This document shows, one piece after another, positions 53,049 through 61,980 of a DNA stretch of 64,000 bases. A program made the translations under genes and the position numbers. Every line of letters begins with the position of its first letter. The stretch's first letter is position 1. The stretch is from Vibrio ostreae. Its GTDB lineage: Bacteria > Pseudomonadota > Gammaproteobacteria > Enterobacterales > Vibrionaceae. Below the pieces are notes generated by a model that saw nothing but the letters and a program-made list of their open reading frames with translations, ran no database searches and was not told where the DNA came from. The DNA lies in NCBI RefSeq assembly GCF_019226825.1, contig NZ_CP076643.1, positions 2,480,001 to 2,544,000 of the forward strand, given 5' to 3'.

Positions 53049-54023
53049 ATGCTAACCATAAAAAGAAAGCTCATTCTCGGCTTATGCAGTCTCGCGCTGT
53101 TGGCCTGTCAGTCGACCACCGCGCCGGACTGGTACAGCGCACCACCAACCAATGACCCGCAGTACCTCACCGCCGTCGGTCAGGGCCTCAATCTGACTCA
53201 GGCCAAGCAATCGGCACTCAGTCAAATCAATGCCCAGCTCTGGACCCAAATCAACTCCTCGTTTGTCTCACGCGACATCGTCCAGAGCCGTAACCAGTCT
53301 GAGCATGCCAGTTCTCTCATCGATAACCATGTCAACAGCAAAACCGCCAATATCACTCTGACCGGCATCGATTATCCGCAGGTCGCTAAGAACGATATCG
53401 GTTATTACGTCCAGGCGAAAGTCAGCCGCGACACTGTGGTGCGCCAGCTGCGCTCCGAGATTGAACAGAGTAACCGTCATGCACAAGCCGTGCTGCAACA
53501 GCGCCAGCATCAGGATGCCCTGTTGTGGTGGCTGGCCAACCGCGCGCAAAGCGAGCAAGCTCAGGCCGTTGCCGTGCGTCAGGCGATGTTGCGCGCCCTC
53601 GGTCAGGACGATATACCTAAGGCAGAAAGTATCGACCAGCTGGCTTCGGCACTGGCGCAAGTGCAGTCCGGCATTGTTATCCGCGTCTCCGCCAGCCGCA
53701 AAGATCAAAAAAGCGCTGAGCTGCTGGCAGAGCAGTTTTCCAAGCAAAGCCTGAAAACCACCTTCAGCGGCACCCCAAATACCACCCACGTACTCAAATT
53801 AACGTCACAGTTGCGCCAGAGCACGGTCGGCCAAGCCTATATTTCTACGCAGTTTACGACACTAAAACTCCAGGGTCGTAACGGCAACATACTCGCGAGT
53901 CACGAGATTATTTCCAGTGGTAACTCACTGACCAATTATACCTTCTCGAAAGAAGGGGCTGAGCGCAATTTCGCAGACACTGTCAGCGCTCAAGGGCTGT
54001 GGACTTCACTTGGAATTCAATAA
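53049..54023 (+). CDS. LPP20-family lipoprotein
   Basis: A 324-residue outer-membrane-type lipoprotein: signal MLTIKRKLILGLCSLALLAC, lipobox LLAC, acylated Cys20. Next come PDWYSAPPTNDPQYLTAVGQ and LNLTQAKQSALSQINAQLWT, the characteristic LPP20/FlgP-like start (a short 'PxW' segment, then an A-x-x-x-A-x-x-I helix and QI-N strands). A long helical stretch with QRQHQDALLWWLANR and a further beta part near SGIVIRVSASRKDQK follow. First of six genes (three lipoproteins and their neighbours) that look like one envelope unit. Confidence 0.82.
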   Translation: MLTIKRKLILGLCSLALLACQSTTAPDWYSAPPTNDPQYLTAVGQGLNLTQAKQSALSQINAQLWTQINSSFVSRDIVQSRNQSEHASSLIDNHVNSKTANITLTGIDYPQVAKNDIGYYVQAKVSRDTVVRQLRSEIEQSNRHAQAVLQQRQHQDALLWWLANRAQSEQAQAVAVRQAMLRALGQDDIPKAESIDQLASALAQVQSGIVIRVSASRKDQKSAELLAEQFSKQSLKTTFSGTPNTTHVLKLTSQLRQSTVGQAYISTQFTTLKLQGRNGNILASHEIISSGNSLTNYTFSKEGAERNFADTVSAQGLWTSLGIQ

Positions 54024-54120
54024 ACAGAGGCACGGGATTGAATAAGAAAAGCTTGGTATTAAACCAGCAAGATCCCGGGTTCAAATAAATAAAGAAAATA
54101 ACAATATGGAGTTGTCTATT

Positions 54121-55134
54121 ATGTTCAAACCAACCGCAGTGGCGCTGGGTGTGTCGGTTCTACTTTCTGGCTGTAAATTGATGGGGGAAGATGCCATCTG
54201 TACCCCGGATACCGCCGTGCCATTAGCACAAGCGGCAGTGACCGCAGCCTCAAGTGAAGACCGTAAAGTGATCGTATTACCTGTCGATATGGAATATGAA
54301 GACAGTGCACAGAAACGCATGAAGTCGAGTATGCGTAACTCACTGGAAAGTCAGGTTATCAGCACAGGTACTCAACTGGTCGACCGTAAACTGGCCAACA
54401 AACTGAAAAGTGAAATCAAGCTGGCAGAACAAAGCGGCCGTTACAACACCAAGGGCGTGCCGATTGCGGATTACGCTGTGCTGACCGAAATCACCAACTC
54501 AGATTTGTCGGCGTCTTTCAGTGAGTCTTACACCTATAAAACCAAAAAAGGCGAAACCAAACGTGTGCCGTCGAAATGCAGTTTTACCGTCGACGTCAAA
54601 GCGATCGTCAAAGTGGTTTCCCTGCCGGATATGGCTCTGGTGAAACGCATTGAGATCAGCGGCGATGAAAGCGCCACCAGCGAAACCCGTGATTCACGTT
54701 GCCCTATCTCGCCGGCCAGTTACAAAGGCATGGCAACCAAAGCTGCGGCAGAAGCGGTTGAATATAGCGGCGACATCAAAGAGCTGCTGGCAGCACAAGC
54801 CTCGGTACTGGAGCTGCGTCAGTGTGAAACCGGCTCTATGGTTAAAATCGGTGTGGGTTCAGACAAAAACGTGCAACCAAACGACGAAGTCTCTTTCTCC
54901 ACCATTATGAAAAACGCTTCCGGTGAGAAAGAAACCTTTGCTGTCGGTGAAGGTGAAGTGGTCAACAACCCTCAGCACGGCATCAAGCCAAAATATTCCT
55001 GGGTGAACATCGACGAAGAAACAGCACTGAAACTGCATATTGGAGATGCGGCGAAAATCGTACCGTCAACGTGCCAAAACTTATTTGATTTGCAGTGCCA
55101 CACCAAAAACATGATGGAAACGGCGGGACTATAA
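54121..55134 (+). CDS. Lipoprotein with CsgG/FlgT-like and SH3-like domains
   Basis: A 337-residue protein from ATG 54121 (MFKPTAVALGVSVLLSGC; GGAG 9 bases upstream), lipobox LSGC. Residues about 45-190 show a TolB-N/CsgG/FlgT-middle-like pattern: a strand VIVLPVDMEYEDS, a helix, ISTGTQLVDRKLANKLKSEI and ADYAVLTEITNSD. The C-terminal part (about 240-330, MVKIGVGSDKNVQPNDEVSF, then GEGEVV and LHIGDAAKIV) reads like the SH3-like FlgT C-terminal domain. The assignment rests on pattern, not on a search. Second gene of the envelope cluster, coupled to the next by a 3-bp gap. Confidence 0.7.
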   Translation: MFKPTAVALGVSVLLSGCKLMGEDAICTPDTAVPLAQAAVTAASSEDRKVIVLPVDMEYEDSAQKRMKSSMRNSLESQVISTGTQLVDRKLANKLKSEIKLAEQSGRYNTKGVPIADYAVLTEITNSDLSASFSESYTYKTKKGETKRVPSKCSFTVDVKAIVKVVSLPDMALVKRIEISGDESATSETRDSRCPISPASYKGMATKAAAEAVEYSGDIKELLAAQASVLELRQCETGSMVKIGVGSDKNVQPNDEVSFSTIMKNASGEKETFAVGEGEVVNNPQHGIKPKYSWVNIDEETALKLHIGDAAKIVPSTCQNLFDLQCHTKNMMETAGL

Positions 55135-55137
55135 ACC

Positions 55138-55734
55138 ATGAAAAAAACGATATTAATGAGCCTGATGGCACTGTCGCTGGCGGCATGTAACAGCACTCAA
55201 ACTGTAGAGCAAGCGCAGCAGTTCGCGCAGTGTACTTTCCCGGATGCACCAACCACAGAAGCACCCGCCTGGATCTGTGATGTGATGCCAAACGATCTGG
55301 AAGCCGGAGCCATGGGTTACGCCAAAAAAAGCGTTGCGGGTATGGGCGTGATGCGCAAAGTGGCTATCAACGAAGCACGCGTACAACTGGCCGCGCAATT
55401 CCAGACCGACGTCAACAACCTGTTTAAACAAGCGGTGGAAAGTTCGGTCGATACCGATGAAACCGGCGCGATCGAAAGCGTGGTTGAGACGTTTGAAAGC
55501 GTAACCAAAAACGTGGTGACCCGCAGCCTGTCTAACAGCAAGCTGATCGTCAGCCAGGTCAGTCCGACCGGCGGCCTGTACGTACTGGTGGGTATGGACA
55601 AAGCGACCTATCAGGCCAACGTGGATCAGGTAGTCGATGCGGCGGCCAAAGAGTCTCAACTGTGGAGCCAGTTCAATTCAGAGAAAGCTGAGCAAGAGCT
55701 CAGCAATGCGCTGAATTCACTGAAAACCATGTGA
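55138..55734 (+). CDS. LPP20-family lipoprotein (FlgP-like)
   Basis: A 198-residue lipoprotein: signal MKKTILMSLMALSLAAC, acylated Cys17. PAWICDVMPNDLEAGAMGYA then VAINEARVQLAAQF matches the LPP20 helix, as in the flagellar-base lipoprotein FlgP, and the strand VVTRSLSNSKLIVSQVSPTG follows. It is 3 bp after the FlgT-like lipoprotein. Together with the first LPP20 gene it may line an outer-membrane ring, by analogy only. Confidence 0.8.
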   Translation: MKKTILMSLMALSLAACNSTQTVEQAQQFAQCTFPDAPTTEAPAWICDVMPNDLEAGAMGYAKKSVAGMGVMRKVAINEARVQLAAQFQTDVNNLFKQAVESSVDTDETGAIESVVETFESVTKNVVTRSLSNSKLIVSQVSPTGGLYVLVGMDKATYQANVDQVVDAAAKESQLWSQFNSEKAEQELSNALNSLKTM

Positions 55735-55890
55735 TATCAAAGCGGATAAGCCGTGATTTCCCTCTGCTTCGCCATGGTCATCACTGCTTAACCTGATACA
55801 GAAGTATTCAGACGGGTAAATCATATCAGCAGGGAGAAGGACTCTCCCTGCTGGTGTCTCACTCGCTGATCGATTGGTTAGGACCTGCCA

Positions 55891-57495
55891 ATGCGACTAT
55901 TTTCGAAAACACTTATCGCCCTTTCACTCTCCGCTCTCTGTTCCGGCAGTTTTATCGCCCATGCGACCACGACAAGCCAGGACGCCGAACTGACCCAAGC
56001 CACCGCCCAGGTACGCAATCCGCAGGATCGCTCTGCCGAGTTTGCCAAATGGGTCGATGAGCGCCTGAATGAATACGAAACGTGGCGCGAAGATTACACC
56101 CGCGATCTCGACCACAAGCGCCAACAATTGATTGACCAGTGGGGCAGCGCGCAAATCTCCGATGCCACTACAGACGTGGAATACAGCACCGACAGTACGG
56201 TGAGAAAAGTGGTCGATTATCAGGACAACACCGCAACCGTATCTGTCCTGGTCGACGCCAGCATGAGTGATGAGCAGGCCAAGCAACTGCTACTGGCACA
56301 AACCGCATTACCGGATGGCGAAACGGCCGACCTGAATCAGGCGACCCTATACCAGCAGAGCGTCAAATACTCAGGTGCTGAAGAGAAACGTGAAACAGAT
56401 TTTGTCCTCAGCCAGACCCGCGCCCAGATGAACGAATTTGATGTCCAGGCCGAACGCCTGGTGATGGCCAATATCGGCATCAGTGATCAATTTATCTATC
56501 AGCGCGCCTACATTAAAAAGCTGGCCCTGATTGACGAAGCCAAACTGCGCATCCAGGCAATCCGTGAACAGTACAGCGCCAAACGGGCAGAACTCGGCAT
56601 ACCGGAACCTGAGCGTACAACCAGCGAGCCAACGAAGACCGTGGTTCAAAGCGATCCTGTTTCTAAACGCGAAGCTGTTTCTAAACACGCTTCCGTTTCT
56701 AAAGATAATGCCGGTGAGAAAAACACCGCCGGTCAGCAAAATAATAACGGCGAACAAACTGAGCGTCAGATTGCCACCGTCAGCACGCAACAGCCGGAAA
56801 CTGGCGCGCAGCAAGCGACGGCTTCTAAGGCAAGTGCGCAAGCAGCAAAGGCAGCACAAACCCAAAGCAGCCAGCCAAACGAGAAATCTCAGCCTGCTGC
56901 GAAAAAAATCGTCAGCTACAAGATCAGCCTGCCCAATAACAGCCTGACCAAACGTGCTCAGCAGTATCAGCCGATAGCACAGCAAGAGAGCGAGAAGTTC
57001 TCGGTCAACCCGGCGCTGGTCATGGCGATCATGCACAGTGAATCGGCGTTCCGCCCGGAGGCAAAATCCCACGTGCCGGCCTTTGGTCTGATGCAAATCG
57101 TGCCGACCACCGCCGGTCACGATGTCAATCTGCAGGTACGAAACATTGATGCCCCCATGCGCGAAGCCGAACTGTATCAGCCGCCGGTCAACGTCGAAAC
57201 CGGTACCGCCTATCTGCATATTCTCGACAGCAAGTATCTGAAAAACATTAAGGATGAGCAGAGCCGGCTGTACTGCACCATCGCCGCCTATAACACAGGG
57301 GCTGGCAACGTGGCGCGCGCCTTTAACCCGGATCGTTCAACCAATATTCGTAAAGCCGCCACCACCATCAACCAACTGACGCCGCAGCAGGTTTACCAGC
57401 AGTTGATGACCAACCTGCCTTACGACGAAACCAAGAATTATCTGAAAAAGGTATCGGCACGTATTGCACTCTACCAACCGCAAAGCGCGCTTTAA
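55891..57495 (+). CDS. Lytic murein transglycosylase, MltC-like
   Basis: A 534-residue exported protein: signal MRLFSKTLIALSLSALCSGS, cleavage near AHA, no lipobox. An N-terminal DUF3393-like region (FAKWVDERLNEYETWREDY) is followed by a low-complexity linker rich in Ala, Gln and Ser (about 240-340), then a C-terminal SLT domain with NPALVMAIMHSESAFRPEAK (catalytic Glu), GLMQIVPTTAG and CTIAAYNTGAGNVARAF. This is the MltC/Slt fold that cuts glycan strands to anhydro ends. MltC itself is a lipoprotein; this one is soluble and long because of the linker. Its position after three lipoproteins suggests wall remodelling for an envelope complex. Confidence 0.88.
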   Translation: MRLFSKTLIALSLSALCSGSFIAHATTTSQDAELTQATAQVRNPQDRSAEFAKWVDERLNEYETWREDYTRDLDHKRQQLIDQWGSAQISDATTDVEYSTDSTVRKVVDYQDNTATVSVLVDASMSDEQAKQLLLAQTALPDGETADLNQATLYQQSVKYSGAEEKRETDFVLSQTRAQMNEFDVQAERLVMANIGISDQFIYQRAYIKKLALIDEAKLRIQAIREQYSAKRAELGIPEPERTTSEPTKTVVQSDPVSKREAVSKHASVSKDNAGEKNTAGQQNNNGEQTERQIATVSTQQPETGAQQATASKASAQAAKAAQTQSSQPNEKSQPAAKKIVSYKISLPNNSLTKRAQQYQPIAQQESEKFSVNPALVMAIMHSESAFRPEAKSHVPAFGLMQIVPTTAGHDVNLQVRNIDAPMREAELYQPPVNVETGTAYLHILDSKYLKNIKDEQSRLYCTIAAYNTGAGNVARAFNPDRSTNIRKAATTINQLTPQQVYQQLMTNLPYDETKNYLKKVSARIALYQPQSAL

Positions 57496-57546
57496 GCCTC
57501 TGGCAGGCAGGGCCAAGCAACAGCAACAGAAACAGGAGCAGCGGCG

Positions 57547-57729
57547 ATGTTGCGCTTAATGCCGATAATTTTAATCGTGACCGGTATCTATATCGGTATG
57601 CAATATAAGGACACCCTCATTGACTGGCTGGGTCAGGACTCGCTCGATAACATCGAAGACCTGGCGACGGAAATGGTCAGTCAGAGTGGTGATGCCATTG
57701 TCGATAAACTGAAAGAGATGAAAGAGTAG
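57547..57729 (+). CDS. 60-residue small membrane protein
   Basis: A 60-residue protein with one N-terminal membrane helix (LMPIILIVTGIYIGMQY) and an acidic amphipathic tail ending VDKLKEMKE. It has a ribosome site GGAGCAGC and starts 51 bp after the transglycosylase and 2 bp before the next gene. Function unknown. Confidence 0.65.
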   Translation: MLRLMPIILIVTGIYIGMQYKDTLIDWLGQDSLDNIEDLATEMVSQSGDAIVDKLKEMKE

Positions 57730-57731
57730 TC

Positions 57732-58505
57732 ATGTCAAATCAGCAACAAACTCTGGACCAGTCCGGGCAGCCACAGGCTGAACAAGGCAGTGTACTGAAA
57801 CAGCAGTGGGGCAAAATCATCGCTCTGGTCTCTATCGTCGCGATTGCGCTGGGCAGTTTTAATGACAGCATGGACGCGCTGGAGAAAATCTACGATTTCT
57901 CGCTGGCCCAGTTCACCGACATTCCCTCCCAGAACAAGCTGGATAAAGTCTACGTGCGCGCTTCGGCTAGCGTGCTGGATGAAGCACTGGGCGCACCGGT
58001 TTACATCAAGCGCTCCGGTGCCGGTGATGTGATCAAGTATTATCAGGATGACCGCTTTGTGCTGTCGGCAGTGATCAAAGATGATGCGATTGCGGCCTAC
58101 CTGGTCTTTCCGGCCAACGGCTTTATGCCGGATACCAGCAAATCGTCCGGCGGCAGCGATCTGCTGCGCAGCCACTTTGGCGACCAGGAAGGCGTGAGCG
58201 ATCTGCGCGCGGCGCTGTCGCGTATGCTGACCTACTATATTGAAGAGAACACCGGCGGCGAGTTCAATACTCTGTATAACTCGGTCAGCGGCTACTCGGA
58301 TTTTGAAACCAGCCTGAGTGAGCAGCAACGTGCCCAGTTGGGTCGTCTGGTTGACGATATGCTGCTGGGCGATGATGTCAGCGATGCCGCGCAAACTCTG
58401 CGTCACAATCTGATTCCGAACTTTTACGGTTACAGCACCATCGGCCTGTCAGCACTGGAAGATGCGATTCTGACCAAATCCGAGTTCCGCCTTATCCAGC
58501 CCTGA
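57732..58505 (+). CDS. Membrane-anchored protein, ETEC_3214-like
   Basis: A 257-residue protein with a membrane segment at about residues 29-45 (IIALVSIVAIALGSF) and a soluble C-terminal part. Elements such as YVRASASVLDEALGAPVYIKR and YYQDDRFVLSAVI recall the ETEC_3214 domain as I remember it, which is not functionally assigned. It is last in the cluster, 2 bp after the 60-residue membrane protein, and ends before a bidirectional terminator. Confidence 0.65.
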   Translation: MSNQQQTLDQSGQPQAEQGSVLKQQWGKIIALVSIVAIALGSFNDSMDALEKIYDFSLAQFTDIPSQNKLDKVYVRASASVLDEALGAPVYIKRSGAGDVIKYYQDDRFVLSAVIKDDAIAAYLVFPANGFMPDTSKSSGGSDLLRSHFGDQEGVSDLRAALSRMLTYYIEENTGGEFNTLYNSVSGYSDFETSLSEQQRAQLGRLVDDMLLGDDVSDAAQTLRHNLIPNFYGYSTIGLSALEDAILTKSEFRLIQP

Positions 58506-58526
58506 GCTGTCACAACGGAACCCGAA

Positions 58527-58569
58527 AATAAAAAGGCCGCGTCCGGTATCACTGGGCGCGGCCTTTTTA
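58527..58569. terminator. Bidirectional terminator after the envelope cluster
   Basis: AAAAAGGCCGCG and CGCGGCCTTTTT pair around a loop of about 14 bases between convergent genes. Confidence 0.92.
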
Positions 58570-58602
58570 TTACTGGCGGATTGAATCCAATAAATGACGG
58601 GT

Positions 58603-59922
58603 TTAATCCACCACGTTATACCCTTCACTGCGCAGCAGCGCGGCAAACGCTTCACGCGCGCTCTGCTCACCGTGGATCAGATGCACCGCTTTCGGCTTGT
58701 CGTCCAGGCCATGGACAAAATTGAGTAAATCCTCCTGATCGGCATGAGCCGAATAACCCGACATGACGTGGATCTGTGCATTCACCACAATTTCCTCATC
58801 ATCAATAGTGACGGTTTTATCGCCCTGCATCAGCGCGCGGCCTAACGTGCCTTGCGCCTGAAAGCCAGCAAAAATCACATCGGTGCGCTCATCCGGCAGT
58901 AAGGCTTTGAGATAATCAACAATCCGCCCGCCTTCGCACATGCCGGAAGCCGCGACCACAATCGAGGCTTCACCGGTTGAAGCCAGGCGATTAACCAGCG
59001 CCAGATGCGAGCGGTGATCTTCAATCAGGACACACTGGTCAAACGCGAGCGGATGACGGTGCATTTCCAGGCGTTGCTTAGCCTCCTCACCCCACAACTG
59101 TTTAAAGCGGCGATACGATTCCGTCACCTTTTGCGCCATCGGTGAATCGAGAATAATCGGCAGGTCGGCCTTGATCTGATGCTGATAAACCAGCTGCTCA
59201 ATATCAAACAGCAGCTCCTGGGTTCGTCCGACACTGAACGCCGGGATCAAAATCGTGCCGCCATCGGCCAGCGAGCGGCTGATAATCTCATTGAGCTTTT
59301 GCGCGCGCACTTCCACCCCGTCATGCTGCGAACCGCCATAGGTGGTTTCCAGCACCAGGTAATCGGCATGCATCGGCGCAACCGGATCCGGCAGCAGAGG
59401 GGTATTACTCGGCCCCAGATCGCCGGAGAAGATGATCACTTCCTGATTCGGCAACTGGATTTCCACATAGGCCGAACCGAGAATGTGTCCGGCCGGGACA
59501 AACTGACACTGCAACATATGCCCGAGCGGCGATTCAATCCGGAACCGCGTTTCGTACTCCACCGGCTCGAGCAGATGATCGATTTTATCCAGCACCACTT
59601 CGCGCTGTTTGGCAGATAAATCCGACTGCAGCTTCATGCCATCTTGCAGCATCAGCGGGATCAGCTCTGCCGTGGCCGGCGTGCAGTAAATCGGCGCGCT
59701 GAAGCCAAGCGCAATCAGCCACGGCAGACGGCCGATGTGGTCAATATGGGCATGGGTCAGCAGCAACGCCTGTATCGGCTCGATATCAAACTCCGCCTCG
59801 GCGTCCTGCACATCCTGGCCCTGAAACATGCCGCAGTCGATCAGTACCGCCAGGTCATCGACCCGCAGCTCGTGGCACGAGCCGGTTACCGTATGTTTAC
59901 CACCATGATGAATCAGTTGCAT
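58603..59922 (-). CDS. rjg: MBL-fold beta-CASP exonuclease (Rjg-like)
   Basis: A 439-residue metallo-beta-lactamase-fold RNA-processing-like nuclease. The start ATG 59922 (MQLIHHGGKHTVTGSCHELR) is chosen over an upstream in-frame ATG that adds 34 residues with no similarity. The metal motif LLTHAHIDHIGRLPWL (HxHxDH), VIFSGDLGPSNTPLLPDPVA, LVLETTYGGSQHDG, and a beta-CASP part ending MSGYSAHADQEDLL, are present. In V. cholerae the rjg gene marks one edge of the O-antigen locus, and the sequence here beyond 61 kb is consistent with that. Confidence 0.9.
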   Translation of the reverse strand: MQLIHHGGKHTVTGSCHELRVDDLAVLIDCGMFQGQDVQDAEAEFDIEPIQALLLTHAHIDHIGRLPWLIALGFSAPIYCTPATAELIPLMLQDGMKLQSDLSAKQREVVLDKIDHLLEPVEYETRFRIESPLGHMLQCQFVPAGHILGSAYVEIQLPNQEVIIFSGDLGPSNTPLLPDPVAPMHADYLVLETTYGGSQHDGVEVRAQKLNEIISRSLADGGTILIPAFSVGRTQELLFDIEQLVYQHQIKADLPIILDSPMAQKVTESYRRFKQLWGEEAKQRLEMHRHPLAFDQCVLIEDHRSHLALVNRLASTGEASIVVAASGMCEGGRIVDYLKALLPDERTDVIFAGFQAQGTLGRALMQGDKTVTIDDEEIVVNAQIHVMSGYSAHADQEDLLNFVHGLDDKPKAVHLIHGEQSAREAFAALLRSEGYNVVD

Positions 59923-60342
59923 GCGCGTTTCCTTGTAAAGCTGAAGTGACACTCCGCATAGCGCGAAGCGCTGAGTAGCAGAGCCGGCAACCTTCCCGGC
60001 GTGGCCTGCCGTTACTAGCAGCATAGTCTGAAAAGCGGGATATTAACCGGACGCACTGAGCACTCTGCGACAGATTTCAAACCCGGCGTTGCACCTGGCC
60101 CGCGATTTCGCTTCCCGCTTTGAAGTGGCTCGAAAAACGCATCATCCGCGCACAAACCCCATCACCCGCTCTCACAGCTGCGAGTCACTTAACGCCTGCA
60201 AAGCAACGCGCTGTTGCCTTCTCAGCCATCGCTGAACACTCACTCGCAGCGCGGCACTTTCAATAGTGGTTCCAGGCTGCAATACGGTTACAACCACAGC
60301 TTTGCATTGATTTATCCCTTTCCATCAATCCGGAGCCAGGCC
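59923..60342. other. Gene-free interval upstream of the hydrolase gene
   Basis: About 420 bp without a supported gene. It has short hairpins (GCCGGCAACCTTCCCGGC near 59981) but no T-run or tRNA, and the open frame from 60214 is only an upstream extension of the hydrolase. Confidence 0.6.
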
Positions 60343-61215
60343 ATGTTACTGATCACCAACCGCAAGCTGGATAAACAGCGTTTTGTCGCCAGCAATGAAC
60401 TGTCGCAGTCGATTTTGTATTGTCAGCAGCAGGGCGACTACACCGTCGAACTCGGCAGCGAAGTGTGGATGCGTACCCTGCAGCAAACCAAAGCGAAGCA
60501 AGTGTTGATCTATATTCACGGCTTCAACAATCAACCGTATCAAGACATCCTACCCCGCGCGCAACAGCTGCAGGCGATGCTTGATGATGCCGGGAGCCAA
60601 ACCGTGCTGATCCCGGTGATCTGGCCGTGCGATAACAACTTTGGCATCATCCGCGATTACTGGGACGACCAGCTGGCCGCAGAACTGTCCGGGCAGATAT
60701 TCAGCCGCGCTCTGGGCAAGCTGTTACTGTGGCAGGAACGGCACGCCGACACACCCTGCTACCGGCCCATTTCACTGCTCGCGCACTCGATGGGCAACCG
60801 GGTGATGCTGAAAACCTTGTCCAGCTTCGCCACCTCGTACGGCAATCAGGGCGTACCGCTATTGTTTGATCAGATATTTTTAATGGCCGCAGACATCCCG
60901 AACGATGTGCTGGAAGAAGACAAAGAAGGTTACTGGATAACCCAGGCAGGCAAGCAGCTGACCTGCTTTTACGCCAAAGACGATCTGGCCATGCCGGCCA
61001 GCAAAGTGATGAATGTGAAAAACCGGGTCTACACCCGCCGCCTTGGCCACAGCGGCCCCACACACCCTATCCCGGATTTGGATGTCATCGACTGCAGCCG
61101 TTTCAATCAGCGCTTCGACCCCATCAAGGGCCACAGTTATTTCTTTGATAGCGACAGCCCGGCTTGGCAGGCAGTCGTGGAAAGGTTAGCTAGCTTGGAA
61201 ATACGGCAACCGTAA
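60343..61215 (+). CDS. DUF900-type alpha/beta hydrolase
   Basis: A 290-residue hydrolase from ATG 60343 (MLLITNRKLDKQRFVASNEL), preceded by GGAG at the right distance; 43 upstream in-frame codons are rejected because they show no family match. The oxyanion region is VLIYIHGFNNQPYQDIL, the nucleophile elbow SLLAHSMGNRVMLK, and YTRRLGHSGPTHPIPDLDVI contains a plausible catalytic Asp/His area. The substrate is not known. Gene sits between rjg and the polysaccharide locus. Confidence 0.8.
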   Translation: MLLITNRKLDKQRFVASNELSQSILYCQQQGDYTVELGSEVWMRTLQQTKAKQVLIYIHGFNNQPYQDILPRAQQLQAMLDDAGSQTVLIPVIWPCDNNFGIIRDYWDDQLAAELSGQIFSRALGKLLLWQERHADTPCYRPISLLAHSMGNRVMLKTLSSFATSYGNQGVPLLFDQIFLMAADIPNDVLEEDKEGYWITQAGKQLTCFYAKDDLAMPASKVMNVKNRVYTRRLGHSGPTHPIPDLDVIDCSRFNQRFDPIKGHSYFFDSDSPAWQAVVERLASLEIRQP

Positions 61216-61242
61216 TCCCTATTCCAGTATCGTATAGCCTAG

Positions 61243-61653
61243 TTACACATGCTCCAGCAGCCACTGCTGATTGTCTAAATACCACTGCACGGTTTTGCGC
61301 AGCCCGGACTCAAACGATTCTTGTGGCTGCCACCCGAGTTCGCGCTGAATTTTGCTCGCGTCGATGGCGTAGCGCACATCGTGCCCGGGACGATCGGCAA
61401 CATAGGTAATCAAATCGGTAAACCGTTTAACGCCGTCAGGTTTTACCGCTACCAGATCTTCCAGCAGCTCGCACAGGGTAGTGACAACCTCAAGATTCGT
61501 CTTCTCATTATGGCCTCCGATATTGTACGTCTCACCGCTGATACCAAATTTAAGCACCTGATACAGCGCGCGGGCATTATCATCAACGAACAGCCAGTCG
61601 CGAATTTGCTGTCCACCGCTATATTTATTGCCCACATGGAAAATAAAACCCAC
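61243..61653 (-). pseudogene. rmlB: Truncated rmlB (dTDP-glucose 4,6-dehydratase), 3' part
   Basis: Only the last third of dTDP-glucose 4,6-dehydratase remains. [36 protein letters not shown] and the end [20 protein letters not shown] match the RmlB C-terminus. The Rossmann and catalytic parts (about 225 residues) are absent. Upstream, the frame meets a TGA right before the GTG that opens it, and a low-GC region follows. It is a remnant left at a recombination junction on the edge of the polysaccharide locus. Confidence 0.88.
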
Positions 61654-61980
61654 TCATCAAATCCGTATTATCCGATCAAAACGGAAAATACTTTGAGCTA
61701 TTCCACTTAGCAACACAACAAAACTGTCAATAAAACTGCAATCTAAAAATCTTAAACTAAAGAATTTGAAGCAAGATTAAGATTTTACAAAATAAGCATT
61801 ATGAAAAAACATACTCATGACATTGTTTTTAAAGAAATTTAATTATCAAACCACCTCAAAAACAAGCAATTAAAATCTCATGGTTTCATATAATACAAAC
61901 TTTGAGTAACTCCAGTTTTGGGTTAAAATTCCTATAATCAATAAACACAAATAATAACAAACTTAACGGATTAAACGGCT
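61654..61980. other. AT-rich junction between truncated rmlB and wecA
   Basis: About 330 bp of A/T-rich sequence without a gene. It probably holds the promoter of wecA. No JUMPStart or ops element was found here. Confidence 0.6.
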
